From positions 1-32,268 of the forward strand of contig CAJXCW010000027.1 of assembly GCA_913051705.1 (NCBI GenBank): 32,268 nt of DNA, read 5' to 3'. Both the position numbers and the translations under genes were made by a program. The stretch's first letter is position 1, and each line of letters opens with the position of its first letter. This stretch comes from an uncultured bacterium (GTDB lineage: Bacteria > JAAXHH01). Shown here piece by piece: positions 1 through 7,194 of the stretch. The notes beneath the pieces are model-generated. The model was not told where the DNA came from. It saw only the letters and a list, made by a program, of their open reading frames with translations, and did no database searches.

Positions 1-216
1 TACACCCCCAACCCGCTGACCAGCCGATATGAAGGAGTCATTGTACGGGGTGAACAGGCGCAATGGGCCCATCACGATGAGCGTCCGTGTCTGGTGCCGC
101 CTGACTGGTCGGGCGGATACACCTCGTTGTACGCGATGCAGCAACAGGAAGAGTGGAAGGAAGACCAGCTTGCCACGATATCCAGGCAGACTGCGCAGAT
201 TCGAAGAGAAAAATGA
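1..216 (+). CDS. C-terminal fragment of a probable phytanoyl-CoA dioxygenase-family protein
   Basis: An open frame enters from the left edge in frame 1 and ends at a TGA, giving 71 residues with no start inside the window. It contains RGEQAQWAHHDERPCLVPP and PPDWSGGYTSLYAMQQQ and ends in a charged helical tail. Such Trp/Pro-rich tails resemble C-termini of PhyH-type Fe(II)/2-oxoglutarate oxygenases from uncultured bacteria, and two further PhyH genes follow on the same strand. The iron ligands would lie upstream and cannot be checked. The overlapping 83-codon frame beginning at 29 looks like a shadow. Protein identity is an inference; that this frame is coding is more certain. Confidence 0.5.
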   Translation, partial: YTPNPLTSRYEGVIVRGEQAQWAHHDERPCLVPPDWSGGYTSLYAMQQQEEWKEDQLATISRQTAQIRREK

Positions 217-360
217 GATAGGTGTGATAAAAATCGAATGGGGACATGATCTTGGCGTAACATCCGTTAATCACGCTTGACAGATCGAATCGGACTTCGC
301 ATAATTTTGGACGACGTGATGAGCATTTAAAATGGGCCCCTGTTCCCCTACGGAGTATGA

Positions 361-762
361 ATGGCTACAAAAATTGAATCCTGGCTTAACCAGGCTGAAA
401 TGAACCTATCCAACGGCTCCGGCGTTTCCACTGAGGATCTCCGAACGCTTCGCGCCTTGATCTGCGGAGAGCAGCAGCACCTCCTATATATCTGGGCGAA
501 TGCTGATCTGGTGGCGGCCGACGTGATCTCGTGGAATTACTTCGGTCCGTTTGACAGTGAGTTCATGTTTGACCCCAAAAATGAATGTCCGTATAAAAAT
601 GTCAAGGAAGCCATGGCCGACGGCTGGCGTGTGATCTCATTCCCAGGCATAGAATATCCTCTTGATAATGCCCATACCCAGCTAGGTCATGAATTCATTC
701 TGGAACGTTTTTTCGCCTCGGGCGAAGGCCTGGACTACACACCGCACGGGGCGAGAAAGTGA
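361..762 (+). CDS. Hypothetical protein, 133 aa
   Basis: I do not recognise a family. The ATG has GGAG five bases upstream (352-355). The protein is soluble with no signal peptide or membrane segment. An N-terminal helical part (about 1-55) is followed by an aromatic-rich stretch (SWNYFGPFDSEFMFDP) and a C-terminal part with GWRVISFPGIEYPLDN, ending in a basic tail. It lies between PhyH genes on the same strand and may be co-transcribed with the upstream one. The 144-bp gap before it shows no other gene. A large inverted repeat follows its stop directly. Codon use looks like that of its neighbours, so it is probably a real lineage-specific gene. Confidence 0.6.
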   Translation: MATKIESWLNQAEMNLSNGSGVSTEDLRTLRALICGEQQHLLYIWANADLVAADVISWNYFGPFDSEFMFDPKNECPYKNVKEAMADGWRVISFPGIEYPLDNAHTQLGHEFILERFFASGEGLDYTPHGARK

Positions 763-777
763 ATTGAATTATAAATG

Positions 778-849
778 TTGAATTATGAATGTTGAATTAT
801 GAATAAAAAAATTTGGATCAACATTCATAATTCAACATTCATAATTCAA
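778..849. repeat. Perfect 27-bp inverted repeat built from tandem 14-bp units
   Basis: The left arm (778-804) and right arm (823-849) are exact reverse complements across an 18-nt A-rich loop. Each arm is nearly two copies of the 14-mer gttgaattatgaat, and a degenerate third copy lies to the left (from about 764). It fills the space between the 133-aa gene and the next PhyH gene, ending about 8 bases before the latter's ribosome binding site. It could act as a terminator or mRNA-stabilising hairpin, but no T-run follows. Confidence 0.85.
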
Positions 850-868
850 AAACAACAAGGGGTTGTGG

Positions 869-1660
869 ATGAAGCCAGATTTCAAATCGTTAAAAAAACA
901 ATTCATGGACGCCGGATATGTGATCCTCGAAGATTGGTTTGATCCGGCGTTGGTGGAGCAAACATTCAAAGATGGCATGGAATATAAAGGAATTTCCATC
1001 TTTGAATGTGAGCGAGTCGGGGATCTACTCTGTCATCCGCGTGTGGTTGAACTGGTGGCGTTTATACTGGGAACACCTGATGTCGCCATCAGTCCCTTCC
1101 GTTTCTGGAACCATCTTGTGACCGGACCCGGTGATGGCGGTGGCTGGCATGTGGACGACACCTGGATGGCCAATCGACCGCTGACGGAAATCCTGTGTAT
1201 GTATTACCCACAGGACGTGACAGAGGAAATGGGGCCTACGATGGTGCTACCCGGAAGCCACCGCCGGCTGTATACGCCGCCTCAGACGTCGAAACTCGGC
1301 TGGATTCGTGGTCAGGAGAAGCTGACTGTTACAGCAGGAACGCTCGTTATGACCTGCTCTTCCATCCTCCATGCCAAAGCGGCGCATGGCTCCGATCAAC
1401 CCCGGTCTATGATCAAATACGGCTACGAAGCCTCAGATCCGAAATACGGGTATTATCTTACGCAGGAAGTCTATGATAATTTAAGACGCACGGATCTGGG
1501 CCAGTCTCTGACGAAATATGCCGAAGTGAAAGACAAAAGAGAGGCCGTATGGAACAGCTACTGGGACTTTCATCAGAGCTATACGTTTCAGGATTTCAAA
1601 CATCAAATCGGCATCGCAGGTCGTGCATTGCGTAAACATCTGGAGCATGAGCAGGGGTAG
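869..1660 (+). CDS. Phytanoyl-CoA dioxygenase (PhyH) family oxygenase
   Basis: A 263-aa member of the Fe(II)/2-oxoglutarate-dependent PhyH family, cytosolic and of usual length. The facial triad is visible: HxD in GGGWHVDDTW (His94, Asp96) and the distal His173 in AAHGSDQPRS, with Arg179 as the likely 2-oxoglutarate anchor. PGSH lies between them, as is common in the family. I chose ATG 869 because AAGGGG (857-862) sits six bases upstream; a TTG two codons earlier would overlap that site. Members hydroxylate very different substrates, including phytanoyl-CoA, ectoine and small metabolites, so the substrate is unknown. Clustering with further PhyH genes suggests a lineage-specific expansion. 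Confidence 0.88.
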   Translation: MKPDFKSLKKQFMDAGYVILEDWFDPALVEQTFKDGMEYKGISIFECERVGDLLCHPRVVELVAFILGTPDVAISPFRFWNHLVTGPGDGGGWHVDDTWMANRPLTEILCMYYPQDVTEEMGPTMVLPGSHRRLYTPPQTSKLGWIRGQEKLTVTAGTLVMTCSSILHAKAAHGSDQPRSMIKYGYEASDPKYGYYLTQEVYDNLRRTDLGQSLTKYAEVKDKREAVWNSYWDFHQSYTFQDFKHQIGIAGRALRKHLEHEQG

Positions 1661-1676
1661 GCGATTATAGATAATT

Positions 1677-1740
1677 GGGTGATTGGGTGATTGAAAAAAT
1701 CAAATCAACAAATTAGGCAGGCCGGTAGGCCTTTCAATCA
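1677..1740. repeat. Tandem gtgattg words with an inverted counterpart
   Basis: Immediately after the PhyH stop the sequence reads ttgggtgattgggtgattg, a 7-bp word repeated. The inverted form caatcaccaa occurs about 45 bases later. Between them is the small palindrome aggccggtaggcct. It adjoins the longer element starting at 1735, so the whole 1661-1907 gap is repeat sequence without a gene. Confidence 0.6.
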
Positions 1741-1845
1741 CCAAATCAACAAAAAGCACAGCGAGCGAAGCGGAGCGTGTTTTAACTGATGCCTCGAAGA
1801 GGCGTTCATTACTTTCGATTGAGCGCAGCGAAATCAATCAACAAA
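1735..1845 (+). repeat. Interspersed ~105-bp intergenic repeat, copy A
   Basis: This stretch is repeated in inverted orientation at 17281-17382. Shared blocks include aagcggagcg, a small gcctc/gaggc hairpin, and ttactttcgattgagcg followed by agcgaaatc. Both copies are bounded by atcaccaa-like words in the same orientation, so the ends are direct rather than inverted repeats. No frame is conserved through it. It lies in the gap between the PhyH gene and the DUF481 gene. Confidence 0.85.
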
Positions 1846-1907
1846 CCCCGGAGGGCCCGCATCGTGTCCAAAGGACACATCCCATCACCAAATTGGGCAA
1901 GGTTTCA

Positions 1908-2678
1908 ATGAAACAACTAAACTATCTGTTTTCAGTTCTACTTCTGATTCTCTTCAATGCGCCTTCGTATGCCCAGGTGAACATTGAAGAATATAGACAG
2001 GAAGAAGGCGACACCGGATTCTCGGGCAGTTTTGCCGCAGGGGTGGAGGCGCAGACAGGTAACACGGATATTCAAGAGCTGGCTGTGGAAGGCCGTCTGG
2101 ATTACGTCAGGCCCACTGTGACTACCTTTATTCTGACGAATAGTGAATTCGGTTGGGAACAGGGACAACGTTTTTCGAACGAAGCCCTGGTGCATTTCCG
2201 GCAGATGTACCAGTTACGGGAAGGGTTTCGCCTGGAGATGTTCGGCCAGTACAATTTCGATAAGACGATATTTCTGGACACGCGTATACTTGTAGGCGCC
2301 GGTCTGCGATTTCGATTGATTGACCACCCGGCCTTTCATCTATGGCAAGGATCGGGATACATGCTGGAACATGAGCGTCTGGGCATTCCTGTCCTAGCAA
2401 AACACCCCAACCGAACGACGGTAAGCCGATGGAGCAATTATCTATCTTCCCGATTCAATATCAATGACCGGGTCGGCTCCGCCTGGACCGTATATATCCA
2501 ACCGCAGTTCCGTGCCATGCGGGATTTCCGGCTGTTAAGCGATATCAACCTGGAAGTCGATCTCGGCGGTCCGCTTGTATTGGTCCTGTCCTATCAGATG
2601 AGATATGACAGTCGCCCGCCCAGCGGCATAAAAAAGATCGACACCAAAATTGAAAATACGGTCGCCATTGTTTTTTAA
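1908..2678 (+). CDS. DUF481-family outer-membrane beta-barrel protein
   Basis: 256 aa from ATG 1908. A TTG five codons earlier is possible, but the ATG places a clean signal peptide at the N-terminus: Lys-containing n-region, SVLLLILF core, and cleavage after SYA before QVNIEEY. The mature part shows alternating hydrophobic strands rich in aromatic residues (GFSGSFAAGVEAQTGNTD, LEMFGQYNFDKTIFLD, LVLVLSYQMRYDSRPP) and ends in a hydrophobic strand with terminal Phe, as is usual for BAM-assembled barrels. The GNT-containing first strand and length fit DUF481 (YdiY-like, salt-induced outer-membrane proteins); the function of that family is poorly known. It implies a two-membrane envelope. The leader is occupied by repeats. 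Confidence 0.78.
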   Translation: MKQLNYLFSVLLLILFNAPSYAQVNIEEYRQEEGDTGFSGSFAAGVEAQTGNTDIQELAVEGRLDYVRPTVTTFILTNSEFGWEQGQRFSNEALVHFRQMYQLREGFRLEMFGQYNFDKTIFLDTRILVGAGLRFRLIDHPAFHLWQGSGYMLEHERLGIPVLAKHPNRTTVSRWSNYLSSRFNINDRVGSAWTVYIQPQFRAMRDFRLLSDINLEVDLGGPLVLVLSYQMRYDSRPPSGIKKIDTKIENTVAIVF

Positions 2679-2742
2679 CGCCCCATCATCGTAGGGCAGA
2701 TCAATGTGTATGCCCAAAAATAAAACCAATCAGGAGTTCACC

Positions 2743-3519
2743 ATGACCGGTGAAGAGATTATCAGAAGGTATGAAGAAGACGGATATGTCGTTATACCTG
2801 AAGTACTTGATCAGGATCTAACCAGAGAAGCGCAGGGCCATATCGAGTGGATGGGAAAAAAATATCCTGATATACGGCCGGAAGGCTATCACCATGACCT
2901 GATTGTAGATGATCCGTTCTGGATTCGCCTGTGTACAGACGCGCGGCTAATAGATGTAATCGAACCGTTTCTCGGACCGGATATTGCATTATTTGCGGCA
3001 CATTATATCAGCAAGCCACCTCGAACCGGGTTGCCGGTTCTCTGGCATCAGGACGGCAACTACTGGCCACTGGAGCCTATGGAAGTGATTACCATCTGGC
3101 TGGCAGTTGATGATTCTACAACTGAAAACGGATGTATGCGGGTGATACCGGGGACGCATAACGGTCAAAAATTATACAAACACCGTTCTGAAAAAGATAA
3201 AGCCAATGTCTTGAGTTCAACATTGGATGAGTATCTAGATGAGGAGAAGGCCACCGATGTCGTTGTCCCTGCCGGTGGCGTTTCCTTGCACGATCCGTTT
3301 CTGATACACGGTTCCGAAGCCAACCTTTCCGACAAACGCCGGGGAGGGCTGACCCTCCGATATATCCCCACAACCACCCGAATCAAACGGGAAAACTTTC
3401 CGGCTTACCTTTGCCGAGGCAAAGCCATCGAAGGGGTCAATACCTACCCCCCTCTGCCCCATTTTCGCGCAGAAGATCACTATCCATTTAAAGGGTGTGA
3501 CCAGCCGCCGTGGGGGTGA
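2743..3519 (+). CDS. Phytanoyl-CoA dioxygenase (PhyH) family oxygenase
   Basis: A 258-aa PhyH-family Fe(II)/2-oxoglutarate oxygenase. The N-terminal EEDGYVVIPEVL is the usual opening of the fold. Metal ligands are His102 and Asp104 (LWHQDGNYW) and His189 (LIHGSEANLS); Arg200 in DKRRGGLTLRY is the likely co-substrate ligand. The start is set by AGGAG (2732-2736) six bases before ATG 2743; ATGs at 2704 and 2710 lack such a site. It lies 64 bp after the DUF481 gene. Its TGA falls inside a perfect inverted repeat shared with the convergent gatD remnant. The substrate is unknown. It differs clearly from the other complete PhyH gene here, so they are not recent duplicates. Confidence 0.9.
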   Translation: MTGEEIIRRYEEDGYVVIPEVLDQDLTREAQGHIEWMGKKYPDIRPEGYHHDLIVDDPFWIRLCTDARLIDVIEPFLGPDIALFAAHYISKPPRTGLPVLWHQDGNYWPLEPMEVITIWLAVDDSTTENGCMRVIPGTHNGQKLYKHRSEKDKANVLSSTLDEYLDEEKATDVVVPAGGVSLHDPFLIHGSEANLSDKRRGGLTLRYIPTTTRIKRENFPAYLCRGKAIEGVNTYPPLPHFRAEDHYPFKGCDQPPWG

Positions 3520-3600
3520 AGGAAGCAAGTGGGCAGGTGGGCAAAAAACGATGTAACATCATTTCTATACCTGCCCACCTGCCCACTTGCTTCCTTCACC
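3515..3600. terminator. Perfect 29-bp inverted repeat spanning both stop codons of convergent genes
   Basis: Arms 3515-3543 and 3572-3600 are exact reverse complements with a 28-nt loop. Each arm begins ggtgaagg, so the TGA of the PhyH gene (3517-3519) and the TGA of the opposing gatD frame (3596-3598) occupy equivalent positions in the two arms. The arms carry the 8-bp word gggcaggt/acctgccc also found at 4361-4390. A very stable hairpin at the end of both transcripts would suit bidirectional termination or 3'-end protection. No U-tract is present, so factor-independent termination is not certain. Confidence 0.7.
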
Positions 3601-4338
3601 TCCCCGCCTGATCAAGCACACGCTGATGTGCTTCCCATTCCAATTCGTCGTCGAGGGGAATAAGAGGGACATCACCATAGCGACGTTTTAACGCCAGATG
3701 GATTAAATAGTCGGTGAAATGCGGGTTGCGCGGCAAAATCGGTCCGTGAAGATAGGTGCCGAAAATATATTCCGTCCGGCACCCTTCAAAGGCATCTTCG
3801 CCGTTGTTCCCCTGACCGATAATCCGGCGTCCTAACGGTCGGCCGGTCGGTCCCAGAAACGTCTTGCCGCTATGGCTTTCGAATCCGACAAGCGTATTGG
3901 GGCTAAGCCAGTCGCATTCTATGATAATATCTCCCGACATAACCTCATCGTTATCGACAGTCCATGTATCAAGCAGGTGGATGCCGGGAATACGACCGCC
4001 GTCTTCCGCTTCGAAAAATTGGCCTGATAACTGGTAACCACCGCCCGTCAACAGCATGACGGTTTTCTGCGCTGCCGCATCCTGTAATGCCTGCTCCTTG
4101 CTCTTCTTCAGGTCGTCTGCAACAAAGGTCTGCATCCGCCAATCCTGCCCGCCGCCGAAAAGAAGCAAATCAAATAGGCCGATGCCAGAGTGTCCCCGAG
4201 TGATATGGATTGGGTTTCAATCTCAATACCACGCCAGCGGCACCGGTTGGTCAGGATCAGCAGATTACCGTAATCTCCGTTGATACGCATCCGATCCGGG
4301 TAGAGAACCCCAATGCGCAGGGTGATGTTGTTGTTCAT
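3596..4338 (-). pseudogene. gatD: GatD-like glutamine amidotransferase subunit, frameshifted and lacking the catalytic Cys
   Basis: GatD releases ammonia from glutamine for MurT, which amidates the alpha-carboxyl of D-Glu in lipid II. The N-terminal part (from ATG 4338: RIGVLYPDRMRINGDYGN ... SLGDTL) and the C-terminal part (LLLFGGGQDWRMQ ... GTYLHGPILPRNP) lie in two frames that must be joined near 4170-4180. One missing base, or two extra T, restores a normal GatD of about 245 aa. The C-terminal half retains the conserved His (YLHGP), but the nucleophile loop reads LLTGGGYQLSG, with Gly (codon 4043-4045) where families have Cys (ICGGYQ-like). The murT gene lies upstream on the same strand. 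It may be a decayed gene, a sequencing indel in a divergent gene, or a protein with a non-enzymatic role. Confidence 0.75.
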
Positions 4339-4360
4339 AAGCTACAAAGGTTATATTTTA

Positions 4361-4390
4361 CTTGCCCACTTGCCTACCTGCCCACCTGCC
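4361..4390. repeat. Tandem tgcccac-type words between murT and gatD
   Basis: The short murT-gatD spacer contains cttgcccacttgcctacc followed by tgcccacctgcc. These are the same 8-bp words as the right arm of the hairpin at 3572-3600 (ctgcccacctgcccacttgc). No inverted partner is seen within the spacer. It appears to be one more member of the intergenic word-repeat family, sitting inside what should be an operon junction. Confidence 0.6.
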
Positions 4391-4396
4391 GTATCT

Positions 4397-5755
4397 TCAC
4401 AAAACCCCCAGCTCTTTCAACGATTGTCTCAGCTCAAACATAGCCGTATCAGTGGCCATAACCCAGAGCCGGGCATTGTCCGGCATATGGCGCATGGTCT
4501 GGTGAAAGGCATCGTCTATATCGATATTCACTTCCGTGACTTCTACCCCCGCATGTTTGAGTCTCAATACAAGATGATCGGCGCCGGAACCGGCAACATA
4601 TATTGTGCTGGTCCGTGTGGCCAGCACCTCCAGATCCGCATCCCAGATCCAGGAGACATCCCCACCGGCGTCGATCTCATCGTCTACTAAAAACAAGTAA
4701 CGGGAGGGGTGGCCATCCATGAACGTCGTTCTCAGTGTTTCGTTAAGAGAAGTGGGGTTCTTGATCAGCATCAAGCGTGCTTGTCTGTTGTGAATGGTCA
4801 CCCGCTCATCGCGACCGAACATCGGCACGGCCTTTTCCAGACCGGCCCGAATGGTCGCCGTTTTAACGCCAAGGGAGACCGCGGCAGTTGCAGCAGCAAC
4901 GGCGTTATAGACATTATACAAACCGGTCAGGCCAAGATGTACATCCAGCGGTCCCTGAGGGGTGATAATACGAAAACGGGATTCGTTTGAATTGATTTCA
5001 ACATTGATGGCATAGATGGTAGGCATCGGCCGTTCCCAGCCGCAGGTACTGCACCTGTAGTCTCCTAAGTGTGCCAGGGCCACAAGTCGGTAGGACAGGA
5101 CGGTGCCACAGCGATAACACCGGGTAAAACGGGCGGCACGAGACTCGATAGCCAACCGCTCATCCTCCACACCGAAATACGTGACGCGAGGTGGGACGCC
5201 ACGGACAAATCCACCGCACAATATCGGATCGTCGGCATTGATCAGCAGATGATGTTCTACAGTCAGGGTATTGAATAGACGTCGCCATTCCCGCATTAAG
5301 GCATCGGTTCCGCCTTCGAAATCCAACCCGTCTAAATATAGATTGTTTAACACGAAAAGCCGCGGATTACATATGCTCACGGCTTCATACAACATCCTTG
5401 AATCGAACCCGAATATGCCGTAATGGGCATGAAGACCTCCCTGTATGTTCGAAGCCTGAACCAGCGTAGAGATGACCTCATCCAGCGAAGCGGCTACCTC
5501 TTGAGTATGCAACGTTTCATGCCCCGCATGTTGTAAAATTTCCGCCAGAAACCGACTGGTCGTACATTTTCCATTTGTTCCGGTTATGATAACAGGTTCG
5601 TTTTCTAACTGGCTGATCAAATCACCAGCCAGTCGAGGCCATAGGGAAGCAATACAAGTACCGGAGGGAATACGTCCTCGCGTCAGTTCAAACGTATCGG
5701 CAGCACGGGTGATGAACTTATCAAGCGCCAGAGCGGCGGAACGCAGCAGACCCAT
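4397..5755 (-). CDS. murT: MurT, lipid II isoglutaminyl synthase ligase subunit
   Basis: 452 aa, usual MurT length. Mur-ligase central domain with the ATP loop GTNGKCTTS (59-67), then the zinc ribbon specific to MurT within the central domain (Cys213, Cys216, Cys235, Cys238), FGRDERV (313-319), KNPTSLNETLR, and a C-terminal DUF1727 domain with DVSWIWDAD (366-374), the region that supplies the Asp of the composite GatD triad. MurT activates the D-Glu carboxyl of lipid II with ATP and uses GatD-derived ammonia. The family is best known in Gram-positive bacteria, so its presence next to outer-membrane genes is notable. Oddity: Cys64 (codon TGT) replaces the Walker-A Thr. No good ribosome binding site precedes the ATG. 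Confidence 0.9.
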   Translation of the reverse strand: MGLLRSAALALDKFITRAADTFELTRGRIPSGTCIASLWPRLAGDLISQLENEPVIITGTNGKCTTSRFLAEILQHAGHETLHTQEVAASLDEVISTLVQASNIQGGLHAHYGIFGFDSRMLYEAVSICNPRLFVLNNLYLDGLDFEGGTDALMREWRRLFNTLTVEHHLLINADDPILCGGFVRGVPPRVTYFGVEDERLAIESRAARFTRCYRCGTVLSYRLVALAHLGDYRCSTCGWERPMPTIYAINVEINSNESRFRIITPQGPLDVHLGLTGLYNVYNAVAAATAAVSLGVKTATIRAGLEKAVPMFGRDERVTIHNRQARLMLIKNPTSLNETLRTTFMDGHPSRYLFLVDDEIDAGGDVSWIWDADLEVLATRTSTIYVAGSGADHLVLRLKHAGVEVTEVNIDIDDAFHQTMRHMPDNARLWVMATDTAMFELRQSLKELGVL

Positions 5756-5763
5756 GGGAGATT

Positions 5764-5882
5764 AATGGTAAGTTAGTGAGGTGGTGAGGTGGTGAGGTGG
5801 CACGCACTCCGTTATGTTATTTCTTGCCTTGCTGCTAATCTGGTGCTTTGCTGTTTTGCTTTTCAATCACCAAACCACCATT
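5764..5882. repeat. Intergenic repeat: three exact gtgaggtg copies with an imperfect inverted end
   Basis: Positions 5776-5799 are three exact tandem copies of gtgaggtg. The left flank aatggta... is imperfectly complementary to caatcaccaaaccaccatt at the right end (5864-5882). The 129-bp gap between murT and the next gene therefore holds only this element. The terminal caatcacca word is the same as in the elements at 1735 and 17382. Confidence 0.55.
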
Positions 5883-5884
5883 TT

Positions 5885-6958
5885 CTACAGCGTTTCCCAT
5901 ACCTTGTCCCGATAGGCCAGTTTGACGACCAGGCTTTGCCAGGGCTGGTGAACTAAGACGGCAATATATCCATCATCGGTTGCTCGGTATAAGATTTTAT
6001 GGTCCAGCTTCAACGGCTGCATAGCATCGCCGCCAACAGGTTGGGGTCGAACTTCCTGTAGGATCGCCCGCAAACGTGACTGTGTAGCCTCATCCATCTT
6101 TTTGACCTGGAAAACCAGAAAAGGGACGGCACCTATGGAGGCAAAACCATATAAGCCGGGACGAAGGTCCTGCGGCATATTGGGCGGATAAACACGGTTG
6201 TCTACATCGGGATATAGAGGATAATTGGCACCGAACCAATGAGAGATAGCGAATATGGATCGCTGAAACTCAGAAGCGTTGACCGCATGACTCGTGGGAA
6301 CCCGATTTGAAGGCATCCAGGACGTACGGCGTCTCTGTTTATCATCACGCCAAAAATCTCTTGGGGTTTGAAGATGCGCCAGGACGCGTTCCATATTAAC
6401 GGCTTCCCGATTGCCTCCCGCCTTTCTAAGTCCTCTTAAGGCATCTTCAAAATCCCCCCGATAAGCATAAACCCGGGCCGATAGAAGGCGTGTGGCCTCT
6501 GTCCCCTTATTCAAGGGAATCTGGTTGATGGTGGCTATACAGGCGCTATAACGCCCGGCTTTAAGATGTCGCCGTGCCAGATTATTCAGATCCATATCCA
6601 TGGGGGGGGGAGACGTCAGGGCGAGGATCTGTTCACTCACGATCTCCGACTCACGAAATTGCCCCATAGTTTCATAGGTCTGAGCTAACTCGGTTAAAAC
6701 CATATTCCGCCTGTCATCGATTATCTCGATGGCCAGCTTGCTTTGAACATCGGCAGGAATAGCATACAGACCGATAGTGTAATACCCAAGGCCCTGAACA
6801 CGCCGCGCGTCCTGTTGTAAAGCAACGCTTATTCCAGGCTTGTCGATCAGGCCCCTGAGCAGCCAGAATGCTTCTTGTCTGCGTACCCAATTCTGGAACG
6901 GAATATGCGTGGTGGTCCGCATCTCCCGGGAGGATCGCAGGAATAAGCTTTCCGTCAT
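5885..6958 (-). CDS. Hypothetical TPR-like protein, 357 aa
   Basis: Start supported by AGGAG nine bases upstream of ATG 6958. The first 85 residues contain two or three hydrophobic helices but no clear signal peptide. Residues about 88-180 read as three helix-turn-helix repeats of tetratricopeptide type (LAQTYETMGQFRESEIVSEQ; LARRHLKAGRYSACIATI; SARVYAYRGDFEDALRGL). The C-terminal 160 residues form an unknown, probably globular domain (GLYGFASIGAVPFLVFQVKK). TPRs mediate protein contacts; no partner can be named. Codons 117-119 (Pro-Pro-Pro) are an uninterrupted run of nine C on the coding strand, prone to slippage. It lies 126 bp from murT in the same direction but with repeats between, so co-transcription is uncertain. 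Confidence 0.65.
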   Translation of the reverse strand: MTESLFLRSSREMRTTTHIPFQNWVRRQEAFWLLRGLIDKPGISVALQQDARRVQGLGYYTIGLYAIPADVQSKLAIEIIDDRRNMVLTELAQTYETMGQFRESEIVSEQILALTSPPPMDMDLNNLARRHLKAGRYSACIATINQIPLNKGTEATRLLSARVYAYRGDFEDALRGLRKAGGNREAVNMERVLAHLQTPRDFWRDDKQRRRTSWMPSNRVPTSHAVNASEFQRSIFAISHWFGANYPLYPDVDNRVYPPNMPQDLRPGLYGFASIGAVPFLVFQVKKMDEATQSRLRAILQEVRPQPVGGDAMQPLKLDHKILYRATDDGYIAVLVHQPWQSLVVKLAYRDKVWETL

Positions 6959-7194
6959 TTACGCTAGCTCCTGATCTTTCTCATCCTGATCCTGAGCGAA
7001 AGTGACGTCAATAGACAGTAAGCACATGACACAAACAAAGTGTAAGAATCGACCGGGTAAAGACACAACCCTCCCTGGAAAGGATCTTTCATCAATCGGT
7101 TCATGTATATTCACTATCGCGCGGACGCGGCTTATATCCGTTTGTACTTACACCGCGCGCTGTGTGACCTACACCTACTTGCCCCTGCTACCTA

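Noticed and set aside
29-280. 83-codon frame at the left edge
   Set aside because: It overlaps the partial PhyH-like frame 1-216, has a Cys/Arg-rich unlikely composition and no ribosome binding site.
778-849. CRISPR array
   Set aside because: The tandem 14-bp units lack spacers and form an inverted repeat; no cas gene is present anywhere.
4168-4185. Programmed -1 frameshifting in gatD
   Set aside because: The frame change has the right sign, but no slippery heptamer or downstream structure could be found.
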